From Candidatus Aalborgicola bjergmarkensis (GTDB lineage Bacteria; Pseudomonadota; Gammaproteobacteria; Burkholderiales; Burkholderiaceae_C): a stretch of DNA of 64,000 bases. Below are positions 40,797-50,023 of this stretch, in pieces. Each line of letters opens with the position of its first letter. The first letter of the stretch is position 1. Where the stretch lies: NCBI GenBank assembly GCA_016708725.1, contig JADJFE010000003.1:124001-188000 (forward strand), given 5' to 3'. The translations under genes were made by a program, and so were the position numbers. The notes beneath the pieces are model-generated. The model saw only the letters and a program-made list of their open reading frames with translations, ran no database searches and was not told the DNA's origin.

Positions 40797-41968
40797 GCAG
40801 ACCGTTTGACGTGTGTATTCGTGGCGCGGGCATCGTCGGGTGCACCCTGGCCTTGCATCTGGCGGCACGGCAATTGCGCGTGGCGCTGGTCATGCCAACA
40901 CCAATACCAACACATTCATCCGATTCATCCGATTCATCCGATTCATCCGATGTACGCGCTTACGCCCTGAACCAGGCGTCGCGTGGACTGCTGGAGGCGG
41001 TGCGCTGCTGGCCGGATGAACAGGGCTGCACCGCCGTGCTGTCCATGCAGGTGCATGACGGTGTCGGTGGCTCTGTCGTTTTCAACGCTGCCGAGACGGG
41101 AGTCGCAGCGCTGAACTGGATTGTCGATGTCCCCGCACTCGAAAAGCGCCTGGGCGAGGCGGTGCGCTTTCAGCCACTGATCGAAGTGTTCGACACCCCG
41201 CGCCCTGCAGCGCTTACCGTGGTATGCGAAGGCCGCCATAGCAGCAGCCGCGACGAGTGGGGTGTGCAATGGGACGCAACGCCCTACAACCAGTATGCGC
41301 TGGCCAGCCGCGTGCAGTGCGACCAGGGCCATGCACAGATTGCACGACAATGGTTCAACCAGGGTGAAATTCTGGCATTCTTACCCATGGGCGGTGCACA
41401 GGGCAGTGAATGCGCCATTGTCTGGTCGCTCAGTCCACAGCGCGCCCAGACGCTGCAAGCCGCACCCGTAGAAGAATTTTGTGAAGCGCTGCAAGCCGCC
41501 AGCCAGGGCGCTCTGGGTGCCTTGCATCTGCAGGCCGAACGCAAGGTCTGGCCCTTGCAGCAGGCACTGGCCAGGCGCTGGAGCGGCACAACGGCACAGG
41601 GGGCGTGGGTGCTGGCAGGGGACGCGGCGCACACCGTGCATCCCCTGGCTGGCCAGGGGCTGAACATGGGACTGGCCGACGTGGCCGAGCTGGCACGCAT
41701 ACTCGCCCAACGGCCCTACTGGCGCAGCGTCGCCGACCCCCACCTGCTGCGCCAGTACGAACGCACCCGCAAGGCCGAGTTTGCACTCATGGGCCAGGCC
41801 AACGATGCCTTGCAACAATTGTTCACCAACGCCCATCCGGTCGTGCAGGCTTTGCGCAACTGGGGATTGAACCAGTTTGAACGCAGCGGACCGATTAAAC
41901 AATGGGTTGCACGGCGCGCCATGGGCACGCAAAACCAACCCGCAACCCAAGGTAAAACACCACTATGA
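40793..41968 (+). CDS. FAD-dependent ubiquinone-biosynthesis hydroxylase (UbiH/UbiF family)
   Basis: This 391-residue flavoprotein has the FAD-binding CIRGAGIVGCTLALHLAARQ, the NAD(P)H/FAD DG-like segment, and the second FAD motif LAGDAAHTVHPLAGQGLNMG. Family members hydroxylate the quinone ring of ubiquinone precursors. I cannot decide between UbiH, UbiF and UbiI. Near residue 45 a four-copy 9-bp repeat gives an SDSSDSSDSSD loop before the conserved VRAYALN, which is an unusual insertion. It overlaps dsbC by four bases (ATGA). Confidence 0.92.
   Translation: MSRPFDVCIRGAGIVGCTLALHLAARQLRVALVMPTPIPTHSSDSSDSSDSSDVRAYALNQASRGLLEAVRCWPDEQGCTAVLSMQVHDGVGGSVVFNAAETGVAALNWIVDVPALEKRLGEAVRFQPLIEVFDTPRPAALTVVCEGRHSSSRDEWGVQWDATPYNQYALASRVQCDQGHAQIARQWFNQGEILAFLPMGGAQGSECAIVWSLSPQRAQTLQAAPVEEFCEALQAASQGALGALHLQAERKVWPLQQALARRWSGTTAQGAWVLAGDAAHTVHPLAGQGLNMGLADVAELARILAQRPYWRSVADPHLLRQYERTRKAEFALMGQANDALQQLFTNAHPVVQALRNWGLNQFERSGPIKQWVARRAMGTQNQPATQGKTPL
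40914..40949 (+). repeat. In-frame tandem repeat, four copies of ATTCATCCG (9 bp)
   Basis: The repeat lies inside the UbiH-like gene and encodes repeated Ser-Asp-Ser units. Each unit is three codons, so copy-number change would alter loop length without breaking the frame. Confidence 0.97.
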
Positions 41969-42690
41969 ATACCAAACCATGTAAAGCCCTTCTGGGCGGT
42001 GTCCTGGCCCTTCTGGGCGCCAGCGCAATGGCCCAGGAAGCCGTGATCCGCAAGAACCTGCCGGAACGCTTGCCCCAGCTTAAAACGATTGACGAAATCA
42101 CCAAGACCGGCATTCCCGGACTGTTTGAAATCCGGGTCAATGGCAGTGACATTTTCTACACCGATTCCCAGGCCAACTACCTGATCATGGGCAACCTGAT
42201 CGACACCCAGGCCAAGCGCAACCTGACCGAAGAACGGCTGGAAAAGCTCTCGGCGGTCAAGTTTGACGATTTGCCCTTCAAGGACGCTTTCACCATCGTG
42301 CGCGGCACGGGCAAGCGCAAACTGGCGGTGTTTGAAGACCCCAATTGCGGTTACTGCAAACGCTTTGAACGTGATTTGCAAAAGCTCGACAACGTGACCG
42401 TCTACATGTTCCTGTACCCGATTCTGGGACCCGACTCCGCCGAGAGGTCCAAGGCCATCTGGTGCGCCAAGGAACCCGCCAAGGCCTGGCAGGACTGGAT
42501 GCTGCGTGACAAGCAGCCCTCCAGCGCCGCCGCTGGCTGCGACAGCACCGCGCTGGCGCGCAATGTCGATCTCGGGCGCAACTACCGCATCAACGGCACG
42601 CCAACCATTATCCTGAGCAACGGCCAGCGTATTCCAGGTGCTGTGGATGACAAACAACTTGAAAAAGCGCTCGCAGAAGTCAAAGGCTGA
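41965..42690 (+). CDS. dsbC: Thiol:disulfide interchange protein DsbC
   Basis: This 241-residue periplasmic protein has a signal peptide (cleavage near Ala23), an N-terminal dimerisation domain and a thioredoxin-like domain with Cys128-Gly-Tyr-Cys131 (EDPNCGYCKRFE) and the cis-Pro segment NGTPTIILSNGQ. DsbC isomerises wrong disulfides in exported proteins. A 15-bp tandem duplication overlaps its stop codon. Confidence 0.94.
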   Translation: MNTKPCKALLGGVLALLGASAMAQEAVIRKNLPERLPQLKTIDEITKTGIPGLFEIRVNGSDIFYTDSQANYLIMGNLIDTQAKRNLTEERLEKLSAVKFDDLPFKDAFTIVRGTGKRKLAVFEDPNCGYCKRFERDLQKLDNVTVYMFLYPILGPDSAERSKAIWCAKEPAKAWQDWMLRDKQPSSAAAGCDSTALARNVDLGRNYRINGTPTIILSNGQRIPGAVDDKQLEKALAEVKG

Positions 42691-44539
42691 AAGGTCAAAG
42701 GCTGAACGTGATGCGGGCGTTGCAGCAGCAGCAATCCACTACCGCGTAACGCTTGCCAACCTGCACGCCCACCTGTTTGGCGTCAGCCTGCACATTGCCA
42801 GGCCAGCGGCCCAGCAGGTATTGCGCCTGCCAGTCTGGATTCCGGGGAGTTACCTGGTGCGCGAATTCGCCAGGAACCTGCAAAACCTGCAGGCGCATCA
42901 GGGAAAAAACCCGGTTGCAATACGGCAAATCGACAAAACCAGCTGGCTGCTCGAATGCCAGCCGGATCAGGAGCTGCTGGTGCGCTACGAGGTGTATGCG
43001 TTCGATAACTCGGTGCGCAGCGCCTGGCTGGATGCCACACGGGGCTTCTTTAACGGAACCAGTCTGTTCCTGGGTGTCGAGGGCCAGACTACGCAAGCGC
43101 ATACCCTGGAGCTGGTGCCGCACAAGGACCGTGCAGACTGGTGCGTAGCCACCGCAGCCAAGGCTGTAGTGGTTGACCCACGCGGTTTTGGCTGCTACCA
43201 CGCCCCGGATTACGACACGCTGCTCGACTGCCCGGTGGAAATGGGCACTTTCTGGAGCGCCAGCTTCAGCGTGCACGGCATCCCGCACCGCTTCGTCGTC
43301 TCAGGTGCCAGCGCCAGCTTCGATGGCGCACGGTTGATTACCGACACGCGCGCCATTTGCGAAGCGGAAATCCGTTTCTGGCACCCGGAAATTATCAAAA
43401 ATAATAGCGCACACCGCACGACTGGCAAGCGCAAGAGCGTGATTCCGTTTAAAAACTACGTATTCATGCTCAATGCTGTCGATAATGCCTATGGCGGTCT
43501 GGAGCACCGCAATTCGACGGCCCTGGTATGCAAACGCCAGGATTTGCCAATGCTTGCGGAAACATCCAACGATACGCCAGGCGAAGAAGGCCAGACCTAT
43601 ACCACGCTGCTGGGCCTCATCAGCCACGAATACTTCCACGCCTGGAACGTCAAACGCCTGCGCCCGGCGGAATTGACACATTACGACTATTCCCAGGAAA
43701 ACTACACGCAGCTTCTGTGGTTTTTCGAGGGTTTTACCAGCTATTACGACGATCTGTTGCTGCTGCGCGCAAACCGGATCGACACCCCCACCTATCTCAA
43801 ACAACTCGCCAAAACCATTAACCAACTGGCGCAGATTCCGGGGCGCAAGCTCCAGAGTGTTGCGCAGGCCAGTTTTGACGCCTGGACCAAGTTTTACCGA
43901 CCAGACGAAAACACGCCCAACGCCACGGTCAGCTACTACGCCAAGGGCTCGCTGGTGGCGCTATGCCTGGACTTGACCCTGCGCCTGGAGGGACACAGCA
44001 CACTGGACGCGGTCATGCGTGCCCTGTGGACACGCTGTGAGGGCGGTCCGATGACCGAAAATGATCTGCACAAAGTCCTGGCCGAATTGGGTGCGCGCTC
44101 CTATGCCAGCGAAATCACCCGCTGGGTGCATGGCACGAACGAATTGCCCGTGGAAAACCTGCTGGAGCAGCACGGCATTGAAATCAAATATGAACCGGCC
44201 CCCATTGCACAACGTCTGGGACTGCGGGTGAAGGAAGAGCGCGGTGTGGTCATTACCCACGTCTTGCGCGATAGTGCCGCAGAGGCAGCCGGTTTTGCCA
44301 GCGGGGATGAATGGCTGGCCGTCAAACCCCATGGCACGACCATCCAGGACGTGTGGCGTTTGCATACGCTGGACGACCTGAAGCTCTACCTGGGCCCAGC
44401 AAAAAAGTTGACGGCCACCGTGGCGAGGGATCGTCGCTTGCTCCAGCTGGAACTCTCATTGCCAAAACCCGGACAGCTTCTATCCTTGTCGGTGCGCGAC
44501 GCCGCGCTGGCTGAACCTTGGCTTGGTTTGCGCACCTGA
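42647..44539 (+). CDS. M61-family (glycyl aminopeptidase-type) peptidase with PDZ domain
   Basis: The start is uncertain. ATG 42647 overlaps the dsbC end by 44 bases, and TTG 42659 is an alternative; the conserved part begins near 42730 (AAIHYRVTLANLHAHLF). The ~630-residue enzyme has an N-terminal beta domain, the zinc motif HEYFH (~residue 327) followed by AWNVKRLRP and the Glu in FFEGFTSYYDD, and a C-terminal PDZ domain (GVVITHVLRDSAAEAAGFAS). No signal peptide is visible. M61 peptidases prefer small N-terminal residues. Confidence 0.9.
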   Translation: MTNNLKKRSQKSKAERSKAERDAGVAAAAIHYRVTLANLHAHLFGVSLHIARPAAQQVLRLPVWIPGSYLVREFARNLQNLQAHQGKNPVAIRQIDKTSWLLECQPDQELLVRYEVYAFDNSVRSAWLDATRGFFNGTSLFLGVEGQTTQAHTLELVPHKDRADWCVATAAKAVVVDPRGFGCYHAPDYDTLLDCPVEMGTFWSASFSVHGIPHRFVVSGASASFDGARLITDTRAICEAEIRFWHPEIIKNNSAHRTTGKRKSVIPFKNYVFMLNAVDNAYGGLEHRNSTALVCKRQDLPMLAETSNDTPGEEGQTYTTLLGLISHEYFHAWNVKRLRPAELTHYDYSQENYTQLLWFFEGFTSYYDDLLLLRANRIDTPTYLKQLAKTINQLAQIPGRKLQSVAQASFDAWTKFYRPDENTPNATVSYYAKGSLVALCLDLTLRLEGHSTLDAVMRALWTRCEGGPMTENDLHKVLAELGARSYASEITRWVHGTNELPVENLLEQHGIEIKYEPAPIAQRLGLRVKEERGVVITHVLRDSAAEAAGFASGDEWLAVKPHGTTIQDVWRLHTLDDLKLYLGPAKKLTATVARDRRLLQLELSLPKPGQLLSLSVRDAALAEPWLGLRT

Positions 44540-44560
44540 TATTGTTATTGATTAAAAATT

Positions 44561-45124
44561 ATGTTGAAAACACTTGCACTGACCGAATCGCCAGAGTTGG
44601 TTGCCAAAGCGCTCCATTTCTTATGCCAGAGCAGAGCCAGCTTTGCACTGGAACAAGAGGAGGCCCAGTGTATCGTCACCTACATGCGCTGGGTGCGTTA
44701 CCCGCCAGGCTCCGTTTTACTCCTGGAAGGCGAAGGTTCCCGAACAAGCTATATGCTGTTATTGCTGGAAGGGGACGTGTCCGTGGACACCGAGGCTTCT
44801 GGTCGTGCCGACAGGGTTGCCATTTCCGTCATTGGCCCCGGTTCCCTGATTGGTGAAATGGCGCTGCTGGATGGCGAGCCGCGTTCGGCCAGTTGCACGG
44901 CGATCACCAGCGTACAGGCAGCGGGCTTGTCGCATGCCGGGCTGGAACTCATGGCCAGCGCACACCCCAGGGTGGCTTTCAAACTGATGGTTTACCTGGC
45001 ACGGCATACTAGTGGTCGGCTGCGGCTACTCAGTGAGCAACTGAACATGTATGACCAGCTCAATGCCGCACTCCATCAGGAAATGAACCAATTGCGCACG
45101 GCCAACGGCAATAAGACCCCATAA
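44561..45124 (+). CDS. Cyclic-nucleotide-binding domain protein (no HTH)
   Basis: This 187-residue protein is a single Crp-like beta-roll. It shows PPGSVLLLEGEG and the phosphate-binding cassette GSLIGEMALLDGEPRSASC. No DNA-binding helix-turn-helix follows; the C-terminal ~35 residues are helical (LRLLSEQLNMYDQLNAALHQ). It may bind cAMP, c-di-GMP or nothing. It precedes the REC-PAS-GGDEF-EAL gene by 11 bases, so the two probably work together. Confidence 0.88.
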   Translation: MLKTLALTESPELVAKALHFLCQSRASFALEQEEAQCIVTYMRWVRYPPGSVLLLEGEGSRTSYMLLLLEGDVSVDTEASGRADRVAISVIGPGSLIGEMALLDGEPRSASCTAITSVQAAGLSHAGLELMASAHPRVAFKLMVYLARHTSGRLRLLSEQLNMYDQLNAALHQEMNQLRTANGNKTP

Positions 45125-45135
45125 ATAAAATACCC

Positions 45136-47160
45136 ATGCGCGCCAGATCCCGCATCCTCGTCGTTGAAGACGAAACCGTGATTGCACTGCACACCCAGAT
45201 GCAGTTGCAAGGTCTGGGCTATGAACCTGTGGGCATGGCAACCAGCGGCGAACAGGCCATTGAACTGGCCATCCGGCTGCGTCCCGATCTGGTACTGATG
45301 GACATACAGCTCGCAGGCGCCGTGGACGGCATTACCGCCGCGCAAACCATACGCCAGCACCATACGCTGCCGGTGGTTTTTGTCACTGCGTATTCCGCCG
45401 ACGAGGTGCTGGAACGCGCGCTGCTGAGTGAGCCCTACGGCTACATCCTCAAACCCTATTCCGAGCGCGAGTTGCGCACGGTACTGGAGATGGCACTCTA
45501 CAAACACCGCACCGAAGTGCAGTTGCGCGACGCATTGCAGCATACCCAGACCATTCTGGACCAGATGCTCGATGCGGTCATCACCATCAGCGAACAGGGT
45601 TGCATCGAATCCTTCAACAAGGTTACCAGCTCCATGTTCGGCTTCGCACCCGAAGAAATGCTGGGGCGCAATATCAGCCTGCTGCTTCCCTCGCTGGACA
45701 CCCGCACCGCCACGCAAGCACACCAACTCGAAGGACAACACAGGAACGGCAGTCTGTTCCCCGTGAATCTGTCGGTGTCCGAAACCACACGCCAGGGCAG
45801 GCGCGCCTTCATTGTCCTGGTGCGCGACATGACGCAACACTACCTGGACATGGAGGAAAACCGGCGCCTGGCCTATTCAGATCCGCTGACCGGCTTGCCC
45901 AACCGGCGCTTGCTCCTGGACCGGCTCAAACAGGCCATGCTGTCCGCACAACGTTCAGGCCAGCATGGCGCACTGATGTTTCTGGACCTGGACAATTTCA
46001 AACAGCTCAACGACAACCTGGGCCACGAAATGGGCGACGTGTTGCTGCAACAGGTGGCATGGCGCTTGAGTGCCTGCTTGCGGGAAGGCGACAGCGTCGC
46101 CCGTGTCGGGGGGGATGATTTTGTGGTGCTACTGGAAGCCCTGAGTCCGCAGGAACGCGAGGCGGTCACCCAGTCGGAAGGCATCGCCAGCAAACTGCTG
46201 CATGCCTTGGAGCAAATCTACACACTGGACGGGCATACCCACACCTGCACGGCCAGCGTCGGCATTGTTGTCTTCAAGGATGGGCATGAAAGCATGGATG
46301 CGCTGATGAAAGAAGCCGATGTCGCCATGTACCAGGCCAAGGCTGCAGGACACAACACCATCCGTTTTTTCAACCCCGCCATGCAGGCCGCCGCCGCCGC
46401 ACACGCCAAACTGGAAAAGGAGATGCGCCGGGGGCTGGCCGAAAACGAGTTTTTGTTGCACTACCAGGTGCAAGTCGATGGCAACGGCACCGTCGCAGGC
46501 GTGGAGGCGCTGGTACGCTGGAACCACGCCCAGCACGGCATGGTACCCCCAGGCCGATTTATTCCGCTGGCCGAAGAGACCGGCTTGATTCTGCCGCTGG
46601 GCCAATGGGTTCTGGAAGCCGCCTGCGCCCAGTTGGTGGCCTGGTCCGGCGACCCGCGCCGCGCCCACTGGAGCGTGGCCGTCAACGTCAGTGCGCTGCA
46701 GTTCGCCCAAGCCGATTTTGTCAGCCGGGTCGATGCGGCTTTGCATAAAACCGGCGCCAACCCCAGGCTGCTCAAACTGGAACTGACCGAAAGCATGCTG
46801 GTCAAGGACGTGGAGGAAACCATCGCCAAGATGAATGCCATCAAATCCCGGGGCGTCAGTTTTTCGCTGGATGACTTTGGCACGGGCTACTCGTCCCTGA
46901 CCTACCTCAAGCGCCTGCCGCTGGCACAGTTGAAAATTGACCAGTCCTTTGTGCGCGATATTCTGACGGATGCCAGCGATGCCGTCATCGCCCGTACCGT
47001 GCTGGCCTTAGGGCATAGCCTGGGCCTCAAGGTCATCGCCGAGGGGGTGGAAACCGCACAGCAACGCGACTTTCTGGCTGAACTGGGCTGTGATGCGTTT
47101 CAAGGTTACTATTTCGGTCGCCCAATCCCCGCGTCCGAACTAGATGAAATACGGCCATAG
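45136..47160 (+). CDS. REC-PAS-GGDEF-EAL c-di-GMP signalling protein
   Basis: This 674-residue protein has a receiver domain (ILVVEDETVIAL; phosphoacceptor Asp ~56 in LVLMDIQL; KPYSERELR), a PAS domain (~135-250), a GGDEF domain with RVGGDDFVVLL at ~323 and an EAL domain (GVEALVRWNH at ~455, ELTESML, DDFGTGYSSL, VIAEGVET). Both catalytic motifs look intact (GGDDF is close to consensus), so it may make and break c-di-GMP. The receiver input is probably the MASE1 kinase encoded just downstream. Confidence 0.94.
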   Translation: MRARSRILVVEDETVIALHTQMQLQGLGYEPVGMATSGEQAIELAIRLRPDLVLMDIQLAGAVDGITAAQTIRQHHTLPVVFVTAYSADEVLERALLSEPYGYILKPYSERELRTVLEMALYKHRTEVQLRDALQHTQTILDQMLDAVITISEQGCIESFNKVTSSMFGFAPEEMLGRNISLLLPSLDTRTATQAHQLEGQHRNGSLFPVNLSVSETTRQGRRAFIVLVRDMTQHYLDMEENRRLAYSDPLTGLPNRRLLLDRLKQAMLSAQRSGQHGALMFLDLDNFKQLNDNLGHEMGDVLLQQVAWRLSACLREGDSVARVGGDDFVVLLEALSPQEREAVTQSEGIASKLLHALEQIYTLDGHTHTCTASVGIVVFKDGHESMDALMKEADVAMYQAKAAGHNTIRFFNPAMQAAAAAHAKLEKEMRRGLAENEFLLHYQVQVDGNGTVAGVEALVRWNHAQHGMVPPGRFIPLAEETGLILPLGQWVLEAACAQLVAWSGDPRRAHWSVAVNVSALQFAQADFVSRVDAALHKTGANPRLLKLELTESMLVKDVEETIAKMNAIKSRGVSFSLDDFGTGYSSLTYLKRLPLAQLKIDQSFVRDILTDASDAVIARTVLALGHSLGLKVIAEGVETAQQRDFLAELGCDAFQGYYFGRPIPASELDEIRP

Positions 47161-47200
47161 GGCTCGTGCATAGTGCGAATACAGCTATGCATACGATAGC
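47157..47200. repeat. Hairpin repeat spanning the kinase start codon
   Basis: TAGGGCTCGTGCATAGTGCG and AATACAGCTATGCATACGAT form a diverged family member. The chosen ATG (47187) of the MASE1 kinase lies in the repeat, so the repeat supplies the translation start. Confidence 0.65.
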
Positions 47201-49535
47201 ACCCCGATCCGATGCCCTGGCGATGCTGGCATTTGCACTGGTCTATGCCGCACTTCTCAGGATTTCGACCTACTGGTTCTCCATCGACGCAGTCGCCTGC
47301 TTTGTCTATTTTCCAACCGGCCTGGCGCTGGCCCTGTTCCTCCTGAAAGGAGCACGCTTCCTGCCATGGGCTTTGCTTGGCGCCACGCTGGGCAATGTGC
47401 TATCGGGCACCTCCCTGGCACTGGCGATGGCCCTGGGGGCGTCGCAAGTGCTGGGCATGCTGCTGTGCGCCTGGATTTTGCAGCAGCACACCCGCTTTGA
47501 CCTGCGCTTGCTGTACCCACGCGACTTTGCCTTGCTGCTGGCGGTGGGCATTGCCTGCTGCACACTCACCGCACTGGCTGGACCCGCCTTGTTATGGCTT
47601 TTCAGCTCCATGCCCGCGAGCCAGTCGTATCGGGAAACGGTACTGGTCTGGTGGCAAGGGGATTTACTGGGCGTACTGCTGCTGGCGCCGACCATTCTGG
47701 TCTGGCAACAGACTCCACGCATCACGCTACGCCAACCCCGGCAATGGATCGAAGCCCTGTTTTGCTTTGGCTTGAGTTTTTTGTGTGGGCAAGTGGTTTT
47801 TCTGGGCTGGCTCAACGCATCCCTGGGGGATATGGTCGAAGACCACTGGATTTACATTTTTGTTGTCTGGAGTGCCTTGCGTTTTGGCCGCCACGGCGTT
47901 CTGGCCATCATCTTGCTGACCGCCATTCAGGCGCTCGCAGGTGCTGCCAGCGGCGCAGGAGGATATGCGCACGACTTCATGCGTTCCCACTCCATCCATT
48001 TCTGGACATTTGTCTCGATTGCCATGTGCGTCGGCATGAGCCTGGCACTCATCATCCGCAGCCGGGACGAGCTCCAGAGCAATCTGCAACGCAGCGAAAA
48101 AACCTTGGCCACGATTTTGCAAACCCTGCCGGTGGCGGTTTTTGGCAAGGATATCGCCCAGGGCTATACCTATTCCATCTGGAACCAGGCTTGCGAGCAG
48201 CTCTTTGGTCTGCCGGCACAGGACTGTATTGGCAAACGTGACCAGGAGGTGTTTCCCCAAGAGCAAGCCGGGTATTTTGCCCAAACCGATCTGCAAGCCA
48301 GTCGCAGCCCCGGCGTACTGGACATCCCGCCGCGCGAAGTCACCTACCAGCAGGGAAAACGGATCATTCACACCCGCAAGATCGTCGTGCGGGATGCAAA
48401 GAACCAGCCCAGCATCCTGGTGGGCATCAGCGAAGACATCACGGAGCGCAAAAGGGCGGAAATCGCGCTACGCGAGAGCGAAATCCGCTTGTCTGCCGCT
48501 TTCGAAAACGCCAGGGTCGGCATGGCGCTGCTCTCACCCATGGGCCAGTGGCTCAAGGTGAACCGCGCCTTGTGCGACCTGCTCGGCCACAGCGCGGATA
48601 CCTTGCTGACCATGAACCTGCAAGACCTCAGCCAGAACGACGACTATGCGGCCAGCGTGGAACAGTGGCTGCAACTGGTCGCCGGCCAAACGCACGCCTT
48701 CCAGACCAATATGCGTTTTGTGCAAAGCAGCGGTTCCCTGATCTGGTGCCGATTGGGCGTCTCGCTGCTGCGCGCCTACGAAGGCTCACCCGAATTCCTG
48801 GTGGCGGAAATTACCGACATCAGCGCAAAAAAAGCCGCCGATCAGGCATTGCGCGACATGGTGGCGGAAAAAACCGCGCTGCTCAACGAAGTGCACCACC
48901 GCGTCAAGAACAACCTGCAAATCGTCACCAGCTTGCTGAATATGGAAAGTCGGCGCAGCCCGCACCCGCAGACCAAGGACGTGCTGGGCGAGATGCAGGG
49001 CCGCATCCGCTCCATGGCCTTGTTGCACGAGTTTTTATACCGCTCGGGCACCTTTGCTTCGGTCGATCTGGGTGTCTATCTGGGTGAACTGGCAACCCAG
49101 GCATTTCGCAGCCAGAACGTCACACGCGGTGCTGTGCGCTTGCAACTGAACCTGGGCCACACGGCTGTGAGCATGGACCAGGCCACACCATGCGGCCTAT
49201 TGGTGAATGAGCTCATCAGCAACAGCCTCAAACACGGCTTTCCCAACGGACGCAGCGGCGAAATTCAGGTGGAACTGCGCCTGGAGTCCGACCCGACCTA
49301 CCTGTACCTGTGCGTCAGCGACAACGGCGTCGGTCTGCCTGCGGACTTCGCGCCCGAGAAGCTGTCCTCCCTGGGCCTGCAACTGGCGTATGCCCTGGCA
49401 CAGCAAATTGGCGGCGTACTGAATGCGAACACCCATGCCACAGGAACCACAGGAACCACGGGAGGAGCCCGTTTCTTTCTGCGCTTCAGCCCGGACATGC
49501 ATAAAGAAAATAAAGAGGCAAGCGCAACGGCTTAG
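47187..49535 (+). CDS. MASE1-PAS-PAS-HisKA_2 sensor histidine kinase
   Basis: The start is ATG 47187 (782 residues); GTG 47166 and ATG 47223 are other options. About eight membrane segments (~5-290) match a MASE1 domain (VACFVYFPTGLALALFLLKG). Two PAS domains (~310-430, ~440-560) follow. The kinase is of the HisKA_2/HWE-like type, with the phosphorylated His ~570 in NEVHHRVKNNLQIVTSLLNM. The ATP-binding part has LLVNELISNSLKHGF and VSDNGVGLP. The start-site region contains a hairpin repeat. It likely phosphorylates the upstream receiver protein. Confidence 0.92.
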   Translation: MHTIAPRSDALAMLAFALVYAALLRISTYWFSIDAVACFVYFPTGLALALFLLKGARFLPWALLGATLGNVLSGTSLALAMALGASQVLGMLLCAWILQQHTRFDLRLLYPRDFALLLAVGIACCTLTALAGPALLWLFSSMPASQSYRETVLVWWQGDLLGVLLLAPTILVWQQTPRITLRQPRQWIEALFCFGLSFLCGQVVFLGWLNASLGDMVEDHWIYIFVVWSALRFGRHGVLAIILLTAIQALAGAASGAGGYAHDFMRSHSIHFWTFVSIAMCVGMSLALIIRSRDELQSNLQRSEKTLATILQTLPVAVFGKDIAQGYTYSIWNQACEQLFGLPAQDCIGKRDQEVFPQEQAGYFAQTDLQASRSPGVLDIPPREVTYQQGKRIIHTRKIVVRDAKNQPSILVGISEDITERKRAEIALRESEIRLSAAFENARVGMALLSPMGQWLKVNRALCDLLGHSADTLLTMNLQDLSQNDDYAASVEQWLQLVAGQTHAFQTNMRFVQSSGSLIWCRLGVSLLRAYEGSPEFLVAEITDISAKKAADQALRDMVAEKTALLNEVHHRVKNNLQIVTSLLNMESRRSPHPQTKDVLGEMQGRIRSMALLHEFLYRSGTFASVDLGVYLGELATQAFRSQNVTRGAVRLQLNLGHTAVSMDQATPCGLLVNELISNSLKHGFPNGRSGEIQVELRLESDPTYLYLCVSDNGVGLPADFAPEKLSSLGLQLAYALAQQIGGVLNANTHATGTTGTTGGARFFLRFSPDMHKENKEASATA

Positions 49536-49550
49536 GGACGCGCTTGCCGA

Positions 49551-49698
49551 AATTCATATCACCCGTGATATGAAAAACACCAAAACCGCACCGCAAATGC
49601 TCCCCACAAGCCTCCGTGGCACGTTTTTAGCCTCGATTTGGCCCCAAATCAGGCATCAAATCAGCCTGTAGCCCCCGTGGGACAAGCGGGGACAGCTA
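49551..49698 (+). repeat. Composite repeat, copy c (left flank of a TA module)
   Basis: It contains the palindrome ATATCACCCGTGATAT (49556-49571), the linker GGCACGTTTTTAGCCTCGAT and the hairpin repeat (GTAGCCCCCGTGGGACAAGC, then GGGGACAGCTA). It is nearly identical, in the same orientation, to copy d at 50455-50602. The two bracket the PIN/RHH module as direct repeats. Between 49699 and 49777 there is nothing else I can name. Confidence 0.85.
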
Positions 49699-49777
49699 CT
49701 GAAAACGTAGTAACAAGAACCTGCCCCCCAGCACCCCGAAAAACCCAAAAAAGGCGGCAAGGGGCGCAAGGGGCGCA

Positions 49778-50023
49778 TCAGCCTGTAGCCAGCTCGTCAC
49801 CCGGCATGGGTGGCGCATCGGGGCTCTGGGCAAGCCAGGCATCAAAACCAGCCAGATCACCGCGCGCTGCACGCTCCTTGAAATACGACTCGGTTTTCAA
49901 GGCCGAGACTTTTTCGGCGATGGCGGTCACAAAAAACTGGTTCATCGACACTTTTTCCTCCGCCGCCACCAGGCGGGCGTAGGCAAACAGCGACTCGGGC
50001 ACCCGCAAAGCGTAGCTGGACAT
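49778..50023 (-). CDS. Ribbon-helix-helix antitoxin partner of the PIN toxin
   Basis: The start is ATG 50023, overlapping the toxin stop by one base (TGATG); the GTG before it is less likely. The 81-residue protein begins MSSYALRVPESLFAYARLVA then AEEKVSMNQFFVTAIAEKV, the RHH-type pattern of HicB- or CopG-like antitoxins. The C-terminus is acidic and probably binds the toxin. In this operon the toxin is first. Confidence 0.82.
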   Translation of the reverse strand: MSSYALRVPESLFAYARLVAAEEKVSMNQFFVTAIAEKVSALKTESYFKERAARGDLAGFDAWLAQSPDAPPMPGDELATG

